Assembly: GCA_020722575.1 (NCBI GenBank)
Contig: DYKN01000003.1
Location: 1 to 54,988 of the forward strand
Direction of reading: 5' to 3'
DNA: 54,988 nucleotides
Source: Rikenella microfusus
GTDB taxonomy: Bacteria > Bacteroidota > Bacteroidia > Bacteroidales > VadinHA17
Part shown: piece after piece, positions 17,865 through 28,200 of the stretch
How the letters are laid out: every line of letters begins with the position of its first letter
Numbering within the stretch: position 1 is the stretch's first letter
The notes under the pieces: model-generated
Database searches by the model: none
Seen by the model: only the letters and a program-made list of their open reading frames with translations
Told to the model about the DNA's origin: nothing
Made by a program: the position numbers and the translations under genes

Positions 17865-19553
17865 TTAATGTACGTCAGTTTCAGTCGGTATTGGGTTCTT
17901 TCTGGTATGCCACCACACCTGGCTTTTTGTACCATCCGTGCTGAACATGCCTTCATTAATCGATTCGATATGCTGGTCGAGTCGTGCAGCTGCGACATTA
18001 GCTGTGTTATAGGTATCTTCGCTAAGTGCATACTGAAGTCTAATCGGCAGACCCAGGTTTGGGTAAAATGACCCCTCAAGCTCGTATTCAAAAATTCTCT
18101 CGGGGAAGCCCGTTCTTCTTATTTCGGTATAAGCTTCAATACCCTGACCGAAAATTGCTGCCCATTTTTGTTCGCAAATCAGCTGAAATTTGTGGTCATC
18201 TGTACCGTTCCAAACTACGAGCGGATTAGATAGGTAATCTGCATAGTTGACAGTTTGGGGGGAATTTTCTTCGGTAACAATTTTATCATTTTTCTTATCA
18301 TACCATGTAGGATTAACTACGCTGCCATCTGTGAGTCCCCATCTTTCCATTGATGCTTTAATCCCATTTTCATAAGCAGTTTTGGCAGCACCATCATTTC
18401 CTTTACGCAGATAATGTTCGGCTTTAATGAACTCAACCTCATCATACGCCATAAGATATACGGGAGCATGCTCATCATAAGCTATTTTGGTTCCAAGCAA
18501 GGAAATTTCGGGAAAAGGTGCAGATGTTATACCACGCCCATTCTGAAATCCAACGTAATCAATTGGAGGTGTGGCAACAGAGTTTGGGGTAGGTTGAGCA
18601 TAAATATGCACTCTCGGATCGTTCCTTGCCTTTAGCCAGTCGACCATAGTTTCAGATATACCCTGGTCAGTCCTTGTGTAAAGTGTGTTATAAATAGGAT
18701 TACGGTAAGGTAAACCGGGATAAGTAAGAAATGCATTATCTTCGTTTGATTCGAAGATTGGATATTTGTTAGGGTCTGCAAGAATGGCAGCAATCTGGGC
18801 ATCAGCTGTAGCCAATGCAGCGGGCCCTGGAGATGTTACAACATCGGGCTGAGACCCTGCCATATCATATGTAAATGACCAGGGCGTTCCTGCAGTACGG
18901 TTAAGGATTCTCAGTTTGAGAGAATTGGCAAATTTTCTCCACAAGGTCGGATCGCCACCATAAAGAATATCTCCTGTACCAAAATTCACAGTTGTACCTT
19001 CAAGTAATGTGTTGGCATTATCCAGTTCAGCCAGAAAATCGGCATAAATGTCTGACTGCTTGTCATATTTAGGAGTTATCGTTCCGTTAATGTCGAATCC
19101 CTGTAATGCTTCTGAGTAAGGAATATCTCCCCAGCAGTCAGTAAGGTACAGGAACACCCATACTTTCATTATCCTGGCAGCTGCTTCAAGTCTTTTGTTT
19201 CCTTCCTCTGAAGCTTTTCTAATTACAATGGTAAGATTTTTAAGTTCACTTATATAAGGTGCCTGAAATTCTCCCGACATATCACGGGGCATGTAACGAT
19301 CTTCATCTATATACTGTACTTTACACCACTGCTGGCTCCATACACCCAGATAAGTATGCTGAATCCAACCACCCAATTGACGGTTAATTGCGTTTTGTAG
19401 GGCATTGGTGAAAATATTAATAGGAGGTACATCAACGGGATTATTTGGATCTTTATTTAATTCTTCAAAATCTTTGGTGCATGACCAAATTAATCCTGAA
19501 GCTATTAATAATAATCCCAAAATTATCATACGAGATTTGAATAAGTATTTCAT
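17865..19553 (-). CDS. SusD-like nutrient-binding lipoprotein (SusD_like_2 type)
   Basis: Partner of the upstream SusC gene (18-bp gap). The 562 aa protein has a lipoprotein leader ending IWSC, then TKDFEELNKDPNNP, the opening typical of the SusD_like_2 group. The alpha-helical body contains ARIMKVWVFLYLTDCWGDIPYSEAL, a strong family signature, and later YDEVEFIKAEHYLRKGNDGAAKTAYENGI. The C-terminus (FQLICEQKWAAIFGQGIEAYTEIRRTGFP) is also typical. It should sit on the cell surface over the SusC barrel and bind the substrate. It is clearly a different subgroup from the second SusD protein in the window. The substrate is unknown. Confidence 0.91.
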   Translation of the reverse strand: MKYLFKSRMIILGLLLIASGLIWSCTKDFEELNKDPNNPVDVPPINIFTNALQNAINRQLGGWIQHTYLGVWSQQWCKVQYIDEDRYMPRDMSGEFQAPYISELKNLTIVIRKASEEGNKRLEAAARIMKVWVFLYLTDCWGDIPYSEALQGFDINGTITPKYDKQSDIYADFLAELDNANTLLEGTTVNFGTGDILYGGDPTLWRKFANSLKLRILNRTAGTPWSFTYDMAGSQPDVVTSPGPAALATADAQIAAILADPNKYPIFESNEDNAFLTYPGLPYRNPIYNTLYTRTDQGISETMVDWLKARNDPRVHIYAQPTPNSVATPPIDYVGFQNGRGITSAPFPEISLLGTKIAYDEHAPVYLMAYDEVEFIKAEHYLRKGNDGAAKTAYENGIKASMERWGLTDGSVVNPTWYDKKNDKIVTEENSPQTVNYADYLSNPLVVWNGTDDHKFQLICEQKWAAIFGQGIEAYTEIRRTGFPERIFEYELEGSFYPNLGLPIRLQYALSEDTYNTANVAAARLDQHIESINEGMFSTDGTKSQVWWHTRKNPIPTETDVH

Positions 19554-19570
19554 ATTGAAATGAGTTTAAA

Positions 19571-22500
19571 TTAGAAATTAAACTTTACATTAAATCCATA
19601 GGATCTTGTTGAAGGAATAGCATTCGTTTCCATTCCGACACTTCTATTTCCGGCACTTGAACTTATTTCCGGATCAAGATCAGGGATATTCTTATGGATG
19701 ATCCACAGGTTATGTCCAACGAAAGAAATATTTAAGTCTTTAAGCCCCAGCTTATTGATCACACCAATCTTGTTAAATGTATATCCCACAGAAACTTCAC
19801 GCAATTTGACAAAACTGCCGTCGAACAAAGACAGTTCATGTTTTGCATAGAAACTGTATCCGTAATCATTGGCGCTTACATAAGTTGTATTCTCAACCGG
19901 TTCGGTTACCACGTTGCCATCTGCATCGGTATATACAACAGTACCATCAGTATTGACTTTACCGTAGACGGCATTTTTAATCAAGACTCCTCCTCCTTCG
20001 CTAAGTGCATCTCTGACATTTTTCCCATTCTCATTTATTGCTGCGGTTTCAGCCAATACACCAGTATACATTCCAAACATATGTGTTACCGAGAATATGT
20101 CTGCACCTTTACGGAAGTCAACAAGAAAACTCAAGTCGAAATTTTTATATCTGAATGAATTATTAACTCCGCCGAACCAGTCAGGAAAGATATTCCCCAA
20201 TATTGTTCTTTGTCCGGAACGTACATACAACCCGGTATTTGGATTAATAATTGGTCTGCCAGAATATTTAGTATATGCAAATTGCGTTTTTGCTTCATCG
20301 TAATATACATTTTCTGCATGTTCACGTACAATTGCATATCCAAAAATAGTTCCGTATTCCTGTCCCGGGAAAGCGTATACATAGCCTCCCCAGCTAAGAT
20401 TGTAAAGATTAAGATATTTCATATCACCATACAACTCAACAACTTTGTTCTTGTTAGTTGACCAGTTCAAAGTGATATCCCATGAGAAATTAGGTTTTTC
20501 CACTGGAGTTGCAGTCAGCTGTACTTCAATACCACTATTCTGGAGATTCCCTGCATTGATGGTTTTTGAGCTGAACCCTGTTGTATTTGAAACAGCAATA
20601 TTCATTATCTGGTTAACTGTATTTTCTCTATAGAGAGCAACATCAAATCCCAGTCTGTTCTGAAAGAATCTTGCTTCAATACCGACCTCTTTTGAACGTT
20701 TTCTCTGAGGTTTTAGTCCAAGAGGTGGTATTGTGTTTGTATATGAAAGAGAAGGTTGTCCGTTAAATGGCTGTGATGAACTATATGTACCCATTAAAGA
20801 ATATGGAGCAGCAGATCCGCCAACCTCAGCATAACTTGCCCTGAGCTTCATGAATGAAAGTACATTCGATTTCATACCAAGTGCATCAGTAACAACAAAT
20901 GATAGTGAAGCAGAGGGGTAGAAATATGAATTATTATCTATGGGAAGAGTGGATGACCAGTCATTTCTTCCGGTGAGATCAAGGAAAAGGAAGTCTCTGA
21001 AGCTCAGGTTTGCCATTCCAAATACGCTGTGCAGTTCGGTGTGGTATTCACTTGTGTTTGTAGTAGCTTGAACTGCAGCATTACTAACAGCATAAAGATC
21101 TGGAATAATCAGCTCTGCCACATTTGTATTACGATACTGGGAATTGTAACGGTTAATCTCCGTTCCCAAACTTGCAGAAAGACCAAAGTCGCCAAATGTT
21201 TTGTTAAAATCAAGGATGGCATTAGCATTTAATTCCTGTCTGCGGTTAGAAAAGCTATTAAAGCTACCTTTCGGATATCCAATACCAACATCTCCCTGTG
21301 CAACTCTTTCCATAATGTCCTCAATATACCAGTCAGTCCCAGCTGTTGCCTTTAACGAAAGCCAGTCAGTAAACTTCCATCTAAAATTGACATTTCCAAT
21401 CATTCTGTCCCTGTTTCTTGAGTTGGTGTTTTTGTAAAGGTTCCAGTATGGATTGTTATGATAGCTGTGATTCCAGTTAAAAGGGATGTCTGTTACCGGG
21501 TCAATTTCATTCCACCTTTCTTTAAGAACGGTCATGTCAACCTGACGTCCAAACCATTGTCCAAGTGACTGCATTGGATTACCCCCGTTATATCCATTTT
21601 CTGCAATATTATCACTCTTATTGTTAATGTAAGTTGCGGCGGCGCCTATTGTAATGTTCTTGGTAATTTCCAATTCTCCATTTAGTGTTATGTTAATTCT
21701 TCTAAGATCAGTATTTGGAAGAATACCCTTTATGTTCTGATTCGTTAGCGAAAGACGGAAATTTGCACCTTCTTTAGCCCCTGCCACAGCTACGTTGGTT
21801 GTCGATCTCAACCCTGTTTCGAAAAAACTTTTTACATTATCAGGATGTGAAATCCATGGTGTTGGAGTACGAACCCCGGTTTCGGGATCATAAGGGCTAT
21901 CGAACTGTGGAAGTTTTAATATCTCACCAGCCGTTTGAGGATATCCAGCTTCTATTGCCCAATAAAGTTTTCCGCCGGGAACAATATCTTCCGTTTTAAC
22001 AATATAATCAAGACGCGGACCCCAGCTTTCGTCAACACCATCGTTTATTCCTCCGTAAGCACCATCAACGTAAGCAAATGAATAAATTCCTGCGTCTGGA
22101 TCAATTGCTGAACCCTGTCCATATAAATTCTGGTACTTAGGAATAACAAGTGGATCCTCCCACATCATACTTTGCTCAACAGTAACACCAAGCCCAGCTT
22201 TACCTAAAGTTGACTTTCCGGATTTTGTAGTAATCATAACTACACCATTTACAGCCCTTGAGCCATAAAGAGCTGCAGCACTTGCGCCTTTGAGAACACT
22301 GATACTCTCAATATCCGAAGGGCTGATATCACTGGCAGCATTGCCATAATCTCTTCCTCCATAAGCACCTACATCAGTAGTATAGTTATTTATAGGCACC
22401 CCGTCAACAACAAATAATGGTTGGTTATTACCACTGGCAGAAAGAGAATTTACACCTCTGATAAGTATTCTGACTCCAGAAGCAACTCCACCATCAGAAT

Positions 22501-22960
22501 TAGTAATCTGAACACCTGATAATTTACCTTGAAGAGCATTGACAATATTTGAAACTTTTACTTTTTCAATTTTGTCACTTCCAAGATCCTGAACTGCATA
22601 GCCAAGGGCCTTTTTCTCACGCGAGATACCCAGTGCTGTAACAACTACTTCACTTAGCCCGAGTGTTTCAGACTCCATAATTACATCGATTACAGAACGA
22701 CCTGCAATCTGTACCTCTTGTTTTTTCATACCAATGTAACTGAAAACAAGAGTAGTAGCATCCGAAGGTACAGTAATGGAGTATTTGCCATTTACATCTG
22801 TCGTAGTTCCAATCGTGGTACCCGGCACTTGAATGGTAACCCCGGGAAGAATCCCTTCCTCTTTGGAAGTTACCGTACCTGTAATAACTCTTGTTTGCTG
22901 TGCTAAAAGTGAAAAAGCACTTAATACAAGCAAACCAATCAACAATGATAGTTTCTTCAT
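19571..22960 (-). CDS. SusC/RagA-family TonB-dependent transporter (locus A)
   Basis: A roughly 1129 aa TonB-dependent importer. Signal peptide MKKLSLLIGLLVLSAFSLLAQ; carboxypeptidase-regulatory-like domain (GVTIQVPGTTIGTTTDVNG, SVIDVIMESE); the SEVVVTALGISREKKALGYA stretch; plug motifs VRILIRGVNSLSASGNN, PLFVVDGVPI and IESISVLKGASAAALYGSRA; then a long barrel ending STRSYGFNVKFNF. The open frame continues to 22999, but its extra 13 residues lie over a promoter and precede a perfect signal peptide, so I start at the ATG at 22960. The first 95 bp are identical to the other SusC gene. Expressed with its SusD partner downstream. Confidence 0.93.
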   Translation of the reverse strand: MKKLSLLIGLLVLSAFSLLAQQTRVITGTVTSKEEGILPGVTIQVPGTTIGTTTDVNGKYSITVPSDATTLVFSYIGMKKQEVQIAGRSVIDVIMESETLGLSEVVVTALGISREKKALGYAVQDLGSDKIEKVKVSNIVNALQGKLSGVQITNSDGGVASGVRILIRGVNSLSASGNNQPLFVVDGVPINNYTTDVGAYGGRDYGNAASDISPSDIESISVLKGASAAALYGSRAVNGVVMITTKSGKSTLGKAGLGVTVEQSMMWEDPLVIPKYQNLYGQGSAIDPDAGIYSFAYVDGAYGGINDGVDESWGPRLDYIVKTEDIVPGGKLYWAIEAGYPQTAGEILKLPQFDSPYDPETGVRTPTPWISHPDNVKSFFETGLRSTTNVAVAGAKEGANFRLSLTNQNIKGILPNTDLRRINITLNGELEITKNITIGAAATYINNKSDNIAENGYNGGNPMQSLGQWFGRQVDMTVLKERWNEIDPVTDIPFNWNHSYHNNPYWNLYKNTNSRNRDRMIGNVNFRWKFTDWLSLKATAGTDWYIEDIMERVAQGDVGIGYPKGSFNSFSNRRQELNANAILDFNKTFGDFGLSASLGTEINRYNSQYRNTNVAELIIPDLYAVSNAAVQATTNTSEYHTELHSVFGMANLSFRDFLFLDLTGRNDWSSTLPIDNNSYFYPSASLSFVVTDALGMKSNVLSFMKLRASYAEVGGSAAPYSLMGTYSSSQPFNGQPSLSYTNTIPPLGLKPQRKRSKEVGIEARFFQNRLGFDVALYRENTVNQIMNIAVSNTTGFSSKTINAGNLQNSGIEVQLTATPVEKPNFSWDITLNWSTNKNKVVELYGDMKYLNLYNLSWGGYVYAFPGQEYGTIFGYAIVREHAENVYYDEAKTQFAYTKYSGRPIINPNTGLYVRSGQRTILGNIFPDWFGGVNNSFRYKNFDLSFLVDFRKGADIFSVTHMFGMYTGVLAETAAINENGKNVRDALSEGGGVLIKNAVYGKVNTDGTVVYTDADGNVVTEPVENTTYVSANDYGYSFYAKHELSLFDGSFVKLREVSVGYTFNKIGVINKLGLKDLNISFVGHNLWIIHKNIPDLDPEISSSAGNRSVGMETNAIPSTRSYGFNVKFNF
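22866..22960 (-). repeat. 95-bp direct repeat, copy A (SusC 5' end)
   Basis: Second copy of the SusC 5' repeat. The identity includes synonymous positions, so it reflects recent duplication or gene conversion rather than protein constraint alone. Confidence 0.95.
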
Positions 22961-22996
22961 ACTTTTCTGGTTTAAGGTAAATAATTCTGTTAGTTG

Positions 22997-23029
22997 CAAA
23001 TGTATAAAAATTATTATTAAACTGACAAA
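22997..23029 (-). promoter_or_regulatory. Bacteroidota-type promoter of SusCD locus A
   Basis: On the minus strand a -33 TTTG (23026-23029) and a -7 TACATTTG (22997-23004) are separated by 21 bp, matching the Bacteroidota consensus TTTG-N19-21-TAnnTTTG. The -7 box lies 37 bp upstream of the SusC ATG at 22960. This is the best promoter match in the window. Confidence 0.65.
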
Positions 23030-23102
23030 ACTTTTAATCCAAAATTTTTCATTCTCAAATTTATCGGCACAATCTGAAGATTTTAATTTATAAGCTTACT
23101 TA

Positions 23103-23675
23103 TTATTTAAGAGTTTTAATCTGGTCGGCTGCTATACATATCTGTTCATAGATATTTTCGCCCAGAGCCCTTTTCAGAGCCTCTTCAAGAAACCGGTACA
23201 GATAAATTCCATCCTTCCTCCCTTTTTCCCTTCCACCTGAACAGATTGTCCATTCTTCAACATTTACAGCTGTAAAACCATTGTATTTTTTTATCCTTAC
23301 AGGAAAAAGATGACACGAAAGTGGTTTCCTGAAATTGATAATACCTTCATTCCATGCCTTTTCAATGGCACATTTAAAAATACCATTCTCAATATAAGTA
23401 TATGCACATTCCTGTTCTTCAATAAGGGGAGTAACATTCTCTCCTTCAATATCCTTCAAGCTTGTTCCCTGCTGATCAATTGCCCTTCTGCCTTCTTCCC
23501 TCAGATAAGGGTAAATTAAAGTTTTTATTTCTTCAAGCATTTTAACTTCCTCTTCTTCAAGGGGCGCTCCTGCATCACCATATCTGCAGCAGTTACCATA
23601 ACATGCCTGCAAATCACATGAAAATTTCTTTTGAAGAAGATCGAGACTTATAATATAATCTCCTATCTGAAGCAT
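23103..23675 (-). CDS. DUF3109-family Cys-cluster protein
   Basis: A 190 aa cytoplasmic protein of the DUF3109 family, widespread in Bacteroidota. The N-terminus has a dense cysteine group (Cys20, Cys25, Cys29, Cys30 within FSCDLQACYGNCCRYGDAG). More cysteines follow at EEQECAYTY, IFKCAIEKAW, PLSCHLFPVRI and WTICSGG. The layout resembles the YkgJ-type CxxxCxxC metal-binding fold, so it may bind zinc or an iron-sulfur centre, but no activity is known. It starts 7 bp after the gpmI stop and is probably co-transcribed with it. Confidence 0.82.
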   Translation of the reverse strand: MLQIGDYIISLDLLQKKFSCDLQACYGNCCRYGDAGAPLEEEEVKMLEEIKTLIYPYLREEGRRAIDQQGTSLKDIEGENVTPLIEEQECAYTYIENGIFKCAIEKAWNEGIINFRKPLSCHLFPVRIKKYNGFTAVNVEEWTICSGGREKGRKDGIYLYRFLEEALKRALGENIYEQICIAADQIKTLK

Positions 23676-23682
23676 CAGATAT

Positions 23683-25209
23683 CTAAATGAGAATCTTTCC
23701 TTTCATTTCTTCAGGGATATCCAACCCCATTATTGTGAGAATGGTTGGAGCTACATCGGCAAGTATTCCCTCTTTTATTGAAGAATAATCATCACTCACA
23801 AGGATGATAGGAACCGGATTAAGTGAGTGGGCTGTATTGGGTGTCCCATCTTCATTAATTGCCATATCGGCATTGCCATGATCAGCAATAATCAACACAT
23901 CATAATGGTTGTTTCTGGCAGCATTAACAACCTGCCCTGCACAGTCGTCAACTGTAACAACGGCTTTCCAGATAGCATCATAAACACCTGTATGCCCTAC
24001 CATATCACAATTTGCAAAATTAAGACAAATAAAATCGTATTTGTTTTTTTCTATTTCTGCAATGATTGCATCCTTTACTTCATAAGCACTCATTTCAGGT
24101 TTAAGGTCGTATGTTGCAACCTTGGGCGATGGAATAAGGACTCTATCTTCTCCGGGAAATACTTCCTCTCTGCCACCTGAGAAGAAGAATGTTACATGAG
24201 CATATTTCTCAGTTTCTGCAATACGAAGCTGTTTCTTCCCGGCTCTGCTCAGTACTTCACCAATAGTATTATCCACATTTTCCTTTGGATAAATAACATG
24301 AAGCCCGGTGAAGGTTGCATCATAAGGAGTCATAGTACAATAATATAAAGGTATGGTATGCATTCCTGCCTCGGGCATATCCTTCTGTGTAAGGGCAATG
24401 GTTAGTTCGCGTGCTCTGTCGTTACGGAAATTGAAAAACACCACAACATCGCCTTCCTTCAAAGAGCCAACTGGATTTCCTTTATCATCAGTTACAACAA
24501 TTGGAGTCATAAATTCATCGGTTATGCCATTGTCATACGCTTTCTTGATTGTCGACAGAATATCTGTCGTTTTTTCTCCGATACCTTTGACAATAAGGTC
24601 GTATGCCACTTTTATTCTTTCCCACCTTTTATCTCTGTCCATTGCATAATATCTTCCAATAAAAGAGGCTACCTTTCCGCTGGAGTTTTTGAGGTGTTCA
24701 AGTAGATTACGCATATAGCCAAGTCCACTTCGAGGGTCAGTGTCACGACCATCACCGAACCCGTGTATGAAAACATTTTTAATTCCATAATCACGCGTCA
24801 TGTCGCACAGATAATAGAGATGTTTGTCGAGGGAATGAACTCCCCCATCAGAGAGAAGTCCGAAGAAATGGACCTGTTTGCCTTTATCTCTTGCATAGGT
24901 GAATGCATCAACAAGAATTTTGTTTTTCCTTATCTCTCCTGTTTTGCATTCGATATTGATTTTAACAAGATCCTGGTAAACGATTCTTCCAGCACCAATA
25001 TTTAAATGACCTACTTCGGAATTTCCCATTTGACCATCAGGCAGCCCTACATTTTCACCCGATGCCTGAAGAATTGAATTAGGATATTTACTTTTCAGAA
25101 AATCCAGATTTGGCGTTGGAGCCGTACTTATCACGTCTGCTCTTGAACCATCACCCACACCCCAACCGTCAAGAATCATCAACAGAACTTTTTTGTCTTC
25201 TTTTGCCAT
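23683..25209 (-). CDS. gpmI: 2,3-bisphosphoglycerate-independent phosphoglycerate mutase
   Basis: Interconverts 3- and 2-phosphoglycerate in glycolysis and gluconeogenesis using two Mn2+ ions and a phosphoserine intermediate. The 508 aa length is normal. Seen: the metal aspartate in [13 protein letters not shown] (Asp14), the catalytic serine in [15 protein letters not shown] (Ser64), [14 protein letters not shown], the substrate [13 protein letters not shown] stretch, [13 protein letters not shown], and the C-terminal metal sites NCDMVGHTG and IIADHGNAD. Followed closely by the DUF3109 gene. Confidence 0.96.
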   Translation of the reverse strand: MAKEDKKVLLMILDGWGVGDGSRADVISTAPTPNLDFLKSKYPNSILQASGENVGLPDGQMGNSEVGHLNIGAGRIVYQDLVKINIECKTGEIRKNKILVDAFTYARDKGKQVHFFGLLSDGGVHSLDKHLYYLCDMTRDYGIKNVFIHGFGDGRDTDPRSGLGYMRNLLEHLKNSSGKVASFIGRYYAMDRDKRWERIKVAYDLIVKGIGEKTTDILSTIKKAYDNGITDEFMTPIVVTDDKGNPVGSLKEGDVVVFFNFRNDRARELTIALTQKDMPEAGMHTIPLYYCTMTPYDATFTGLHVIYPKENVDNTIGEVLSRAGKKQLRIAETEKYAHVTFFFSGGREEVFPGEDRVLIPSPKVATYDLKPEMSAYEVKDAIIAEIEKNKYDFICLNFANCDMVGHTGVYDAIWKAVVTVDDCAGQVVNAARNNHYDVLIIADHGNADMAINEDGTPNTAHSLNPVPIILVSDDYSSIKEGILADVAPTILTIMGLDIPEEMKGKILI

Positions 25210-25295
25210 ATTTTATATATTTTTAAAGAACAATTGGCAAAATTAGACAAATTAGATTAAGAATTGTTCAATTATTGGTTAATTATCATATTTTT

Positions 25296-28200
25296 TTATT
25301 GTTTTAAAACCTTTACCTTAATGTTAAGCTCTTTTTCAGAGCAGGTTTTTTCGTACTCAGTATCTTTCCCTACATAATTGTACCATTCATCAGGTGTCAG
25401 GTTTCTGGTTACGAGTTTGCAAATATTTTCAGCAAGTAGATCAGCACTGGAGGGGCGAACGACAATGTTGTTTGTGCTTCCGGCTGTACATGCGACAAGA
25501 AGGTGTCCATCGGAGCTAAATGCAATGGTAACAACCATATCCTCGTTATCGTTGAAGGTAACCGGAAATATCCTGAGATCATTTAGATCCCATAGTTTAA
25601 GTGTTCCATCAGAGGCTGCTGTTGCCATTTGCGAGAAAGGAACGTTAAACTCTATATTATTTACATCAACATCATGAGCTTTAATTTCCGTAAGGAGCTT
25701 CTCCTTGCCGATATCCCATAACTCGAGACTTCCATCGGAATATCCCGTAGCAATAATGTCTTCCGATGGTTTAAACCTTATAATTCTTATATTTTTGTCA
25801 GGTTTTTCAATCCTGAACAGATTTTTTCCTGACTTTGTATCCCAGACAAGTGCCTTACCATCGGTTGTTAATCCTGCAAGGAATTTTCCATTTGAAGAGA
25901 TATCAATACGGTCGATCTTCAGGTCACCTGTTATGACGTCGACACTGGTTCGGGCTGAAAGATCCCATTTCAGGACTTTCCCATCGATTGCAGCTGAATA
26001 CAGATACTTCCCGTCATATGAAAAAACAATCGAATTTATCTTTCCGTTATGACCTTCCAGAACATATTGTTGTTCAATCCCGGATTTAAGTGGAATCATC
26101 CTGATGATTGAATTTTCTGTTCCACAGGCAAGCCAGTCTGCATCGGGGCTTAAAGAAAGGACTGTTATAATATCTGTTCCAGAATAGATTGCCTGGATAT
26201 TTTGCCGGCCTCCGGCAATGTCCCATTTTAAAACTTTCCCATCAGCACCTGACGTATAAAATTCATTACTTCCGGGTACAAACACAAGGCTTTTAATACC
26301 CGCACCATGTCCGCTCATAACCCTGTAATTCACATTACCATATTGCCGGGCTATATTATAAAGTCCGTTATAAATTTCAGGATCATTTGTATTGCCTCCA
26401 TAGCGTTTATTAAATATATATCCCTGATATGCCAGAAGAGTCTGTAAATCTTTCTGTCCGTTAAACTGTAATGATTTGACTGTCAGAGATTTTGCAGTAG
26501 TAATCATTTTAAGTCTCTTCGCCTCATTATGATCTGCTATTGCTTTTTTAACATTTGTTTCAGCTTCAGCCAAGGCAATCACTGTCGAATCTGCTTTATG
26601 CCTAAAATACTCTTTCTGCTTCAATGCGTCTCTTGCATTAATAATTGCCTCAAGCTTTTTCCTTTCCTCTTCTCTTTTTTGTTTAAGGGCTTCGTCTGCC
26701 TTAAGTAGTGCGACTTCCGCCAGGGAATCGGCCAATAATTTTTTCTCAAGCAGTGCCCGGGCGGCAGAATTGGCAGCTTCTTTCTCGAGTTCTGTCCTCT
26801 GTAACGCTCTATCCTTTATCCTGTGATTATGTGATAATATTATGGCAATAACCGCCAGTACCATTGCTGTAAGGCCCAGAGAAAGTATAAAAAACCGTCT
26901 GAATATTGATCTTTTCTTTTTCTCTGTTTTTTCTTTTTCCTCTCTTTGTTTCTGCTCTTCCTCACTTGCCCTGAGAAATTCCATAGCTTTTTCAAAAGCC
27001 GGATGATATCTTACCGCCCATTGCAATATGGGTTTTTGAGTATTCCTCCAATTAATGTACAGATCCAGCTCAGGCTTCTTAAGAAGCTCACTTTTACCAT
27101 CATAATACAATTGCGATTTTTCAACAAGTTTTAAATAAGTATCTGCTGACTCCGACTCCCTATCGATCCACCCTTTCAGTCTTTCCCACATATTAAAGAC
27201 TGGTTCGTACGAAACATCGACCATACATTCATTTTCGGATGGGTTTCCGGTACACTTCAGTAAACCAGCCTCTGGATCACTTAGAATCTTTATCAGATCG
27301 TGTAATTCATTTATCGGTAAATTGGTTATCGATTTAATCAGTCCAAACGATGTCGGTCTTCTAATCCTGATACTTCCAGGTCCCTTAAAAGTAATGGTCC
27401 GAAAAATCATTTCGCAAGCATACTTTTGTCTTTCGGATAGGTTGCTGTATATTTCCTCACACCATTTATTGATAGCACCTGTAAGGCCACCTGCAGCTTT
27501 CAAGTCAGACAATGACACAGGCCTTCCTGAGTCGCCTGATTTCCTGTAATATACCAATGAACTCATCAAAGCATGCTGAACCACCGGTAATGACATATTT
27601 TTTTCTTCTGCTTCGCCCGCTACCGCCTCAGCAAAACCTGGCTCAAGTTTAAAGCCAGCTTCCGCTGTCTGCTTTTCAATGATTGTTCTTAGTAGCTCTC
27701 TGTCGAAATACGATATCAGGACACTACTTCTATTAATAATAATTGATTGTGTAAATCGATAAAATACAGTGCATTCCGAAATAAAGTCAGAATCTAAAGA
27801 TACCACAAGATAAATCGGGACATGCTCCTGTTCAACCGCATTCATCACAAGGTTAACAAAAACCTTTGCCTCATTTCCTGCATCCTTAACAGTAGTTATC
27901 TGATTATACCTGAAAAGTTCCTCAAACTGGTCAACCACAATTAATATTTTTTCCCTATTCCTCACAATCAAGTCATTAAGAATCATGCTCAGGGAATCAG
28001 GATTCGATCGCAGAACATCTGTAATACTTATTTTAAGGGAATCGACGTTTTCAGTCTTACCTGACTTAGCTGCAATTGCTTCAGCAAGATTGCCCAACGG
28101 ATTGTTACCTGGTGTAAGATAAATGACCTTCCATTTTGTGCCTTCTATCTCCTCTTTCTCCATAAGTCCCGGCAACACCCCGCAGTTTATGACTGAAGTC

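Noticed and set aside
17771..18091. Open frame of 106 codons near the end of a SusD-like gene
   Set aside because: It overlaps the SusD-like gene in another frame and has composition unlike a real protein.
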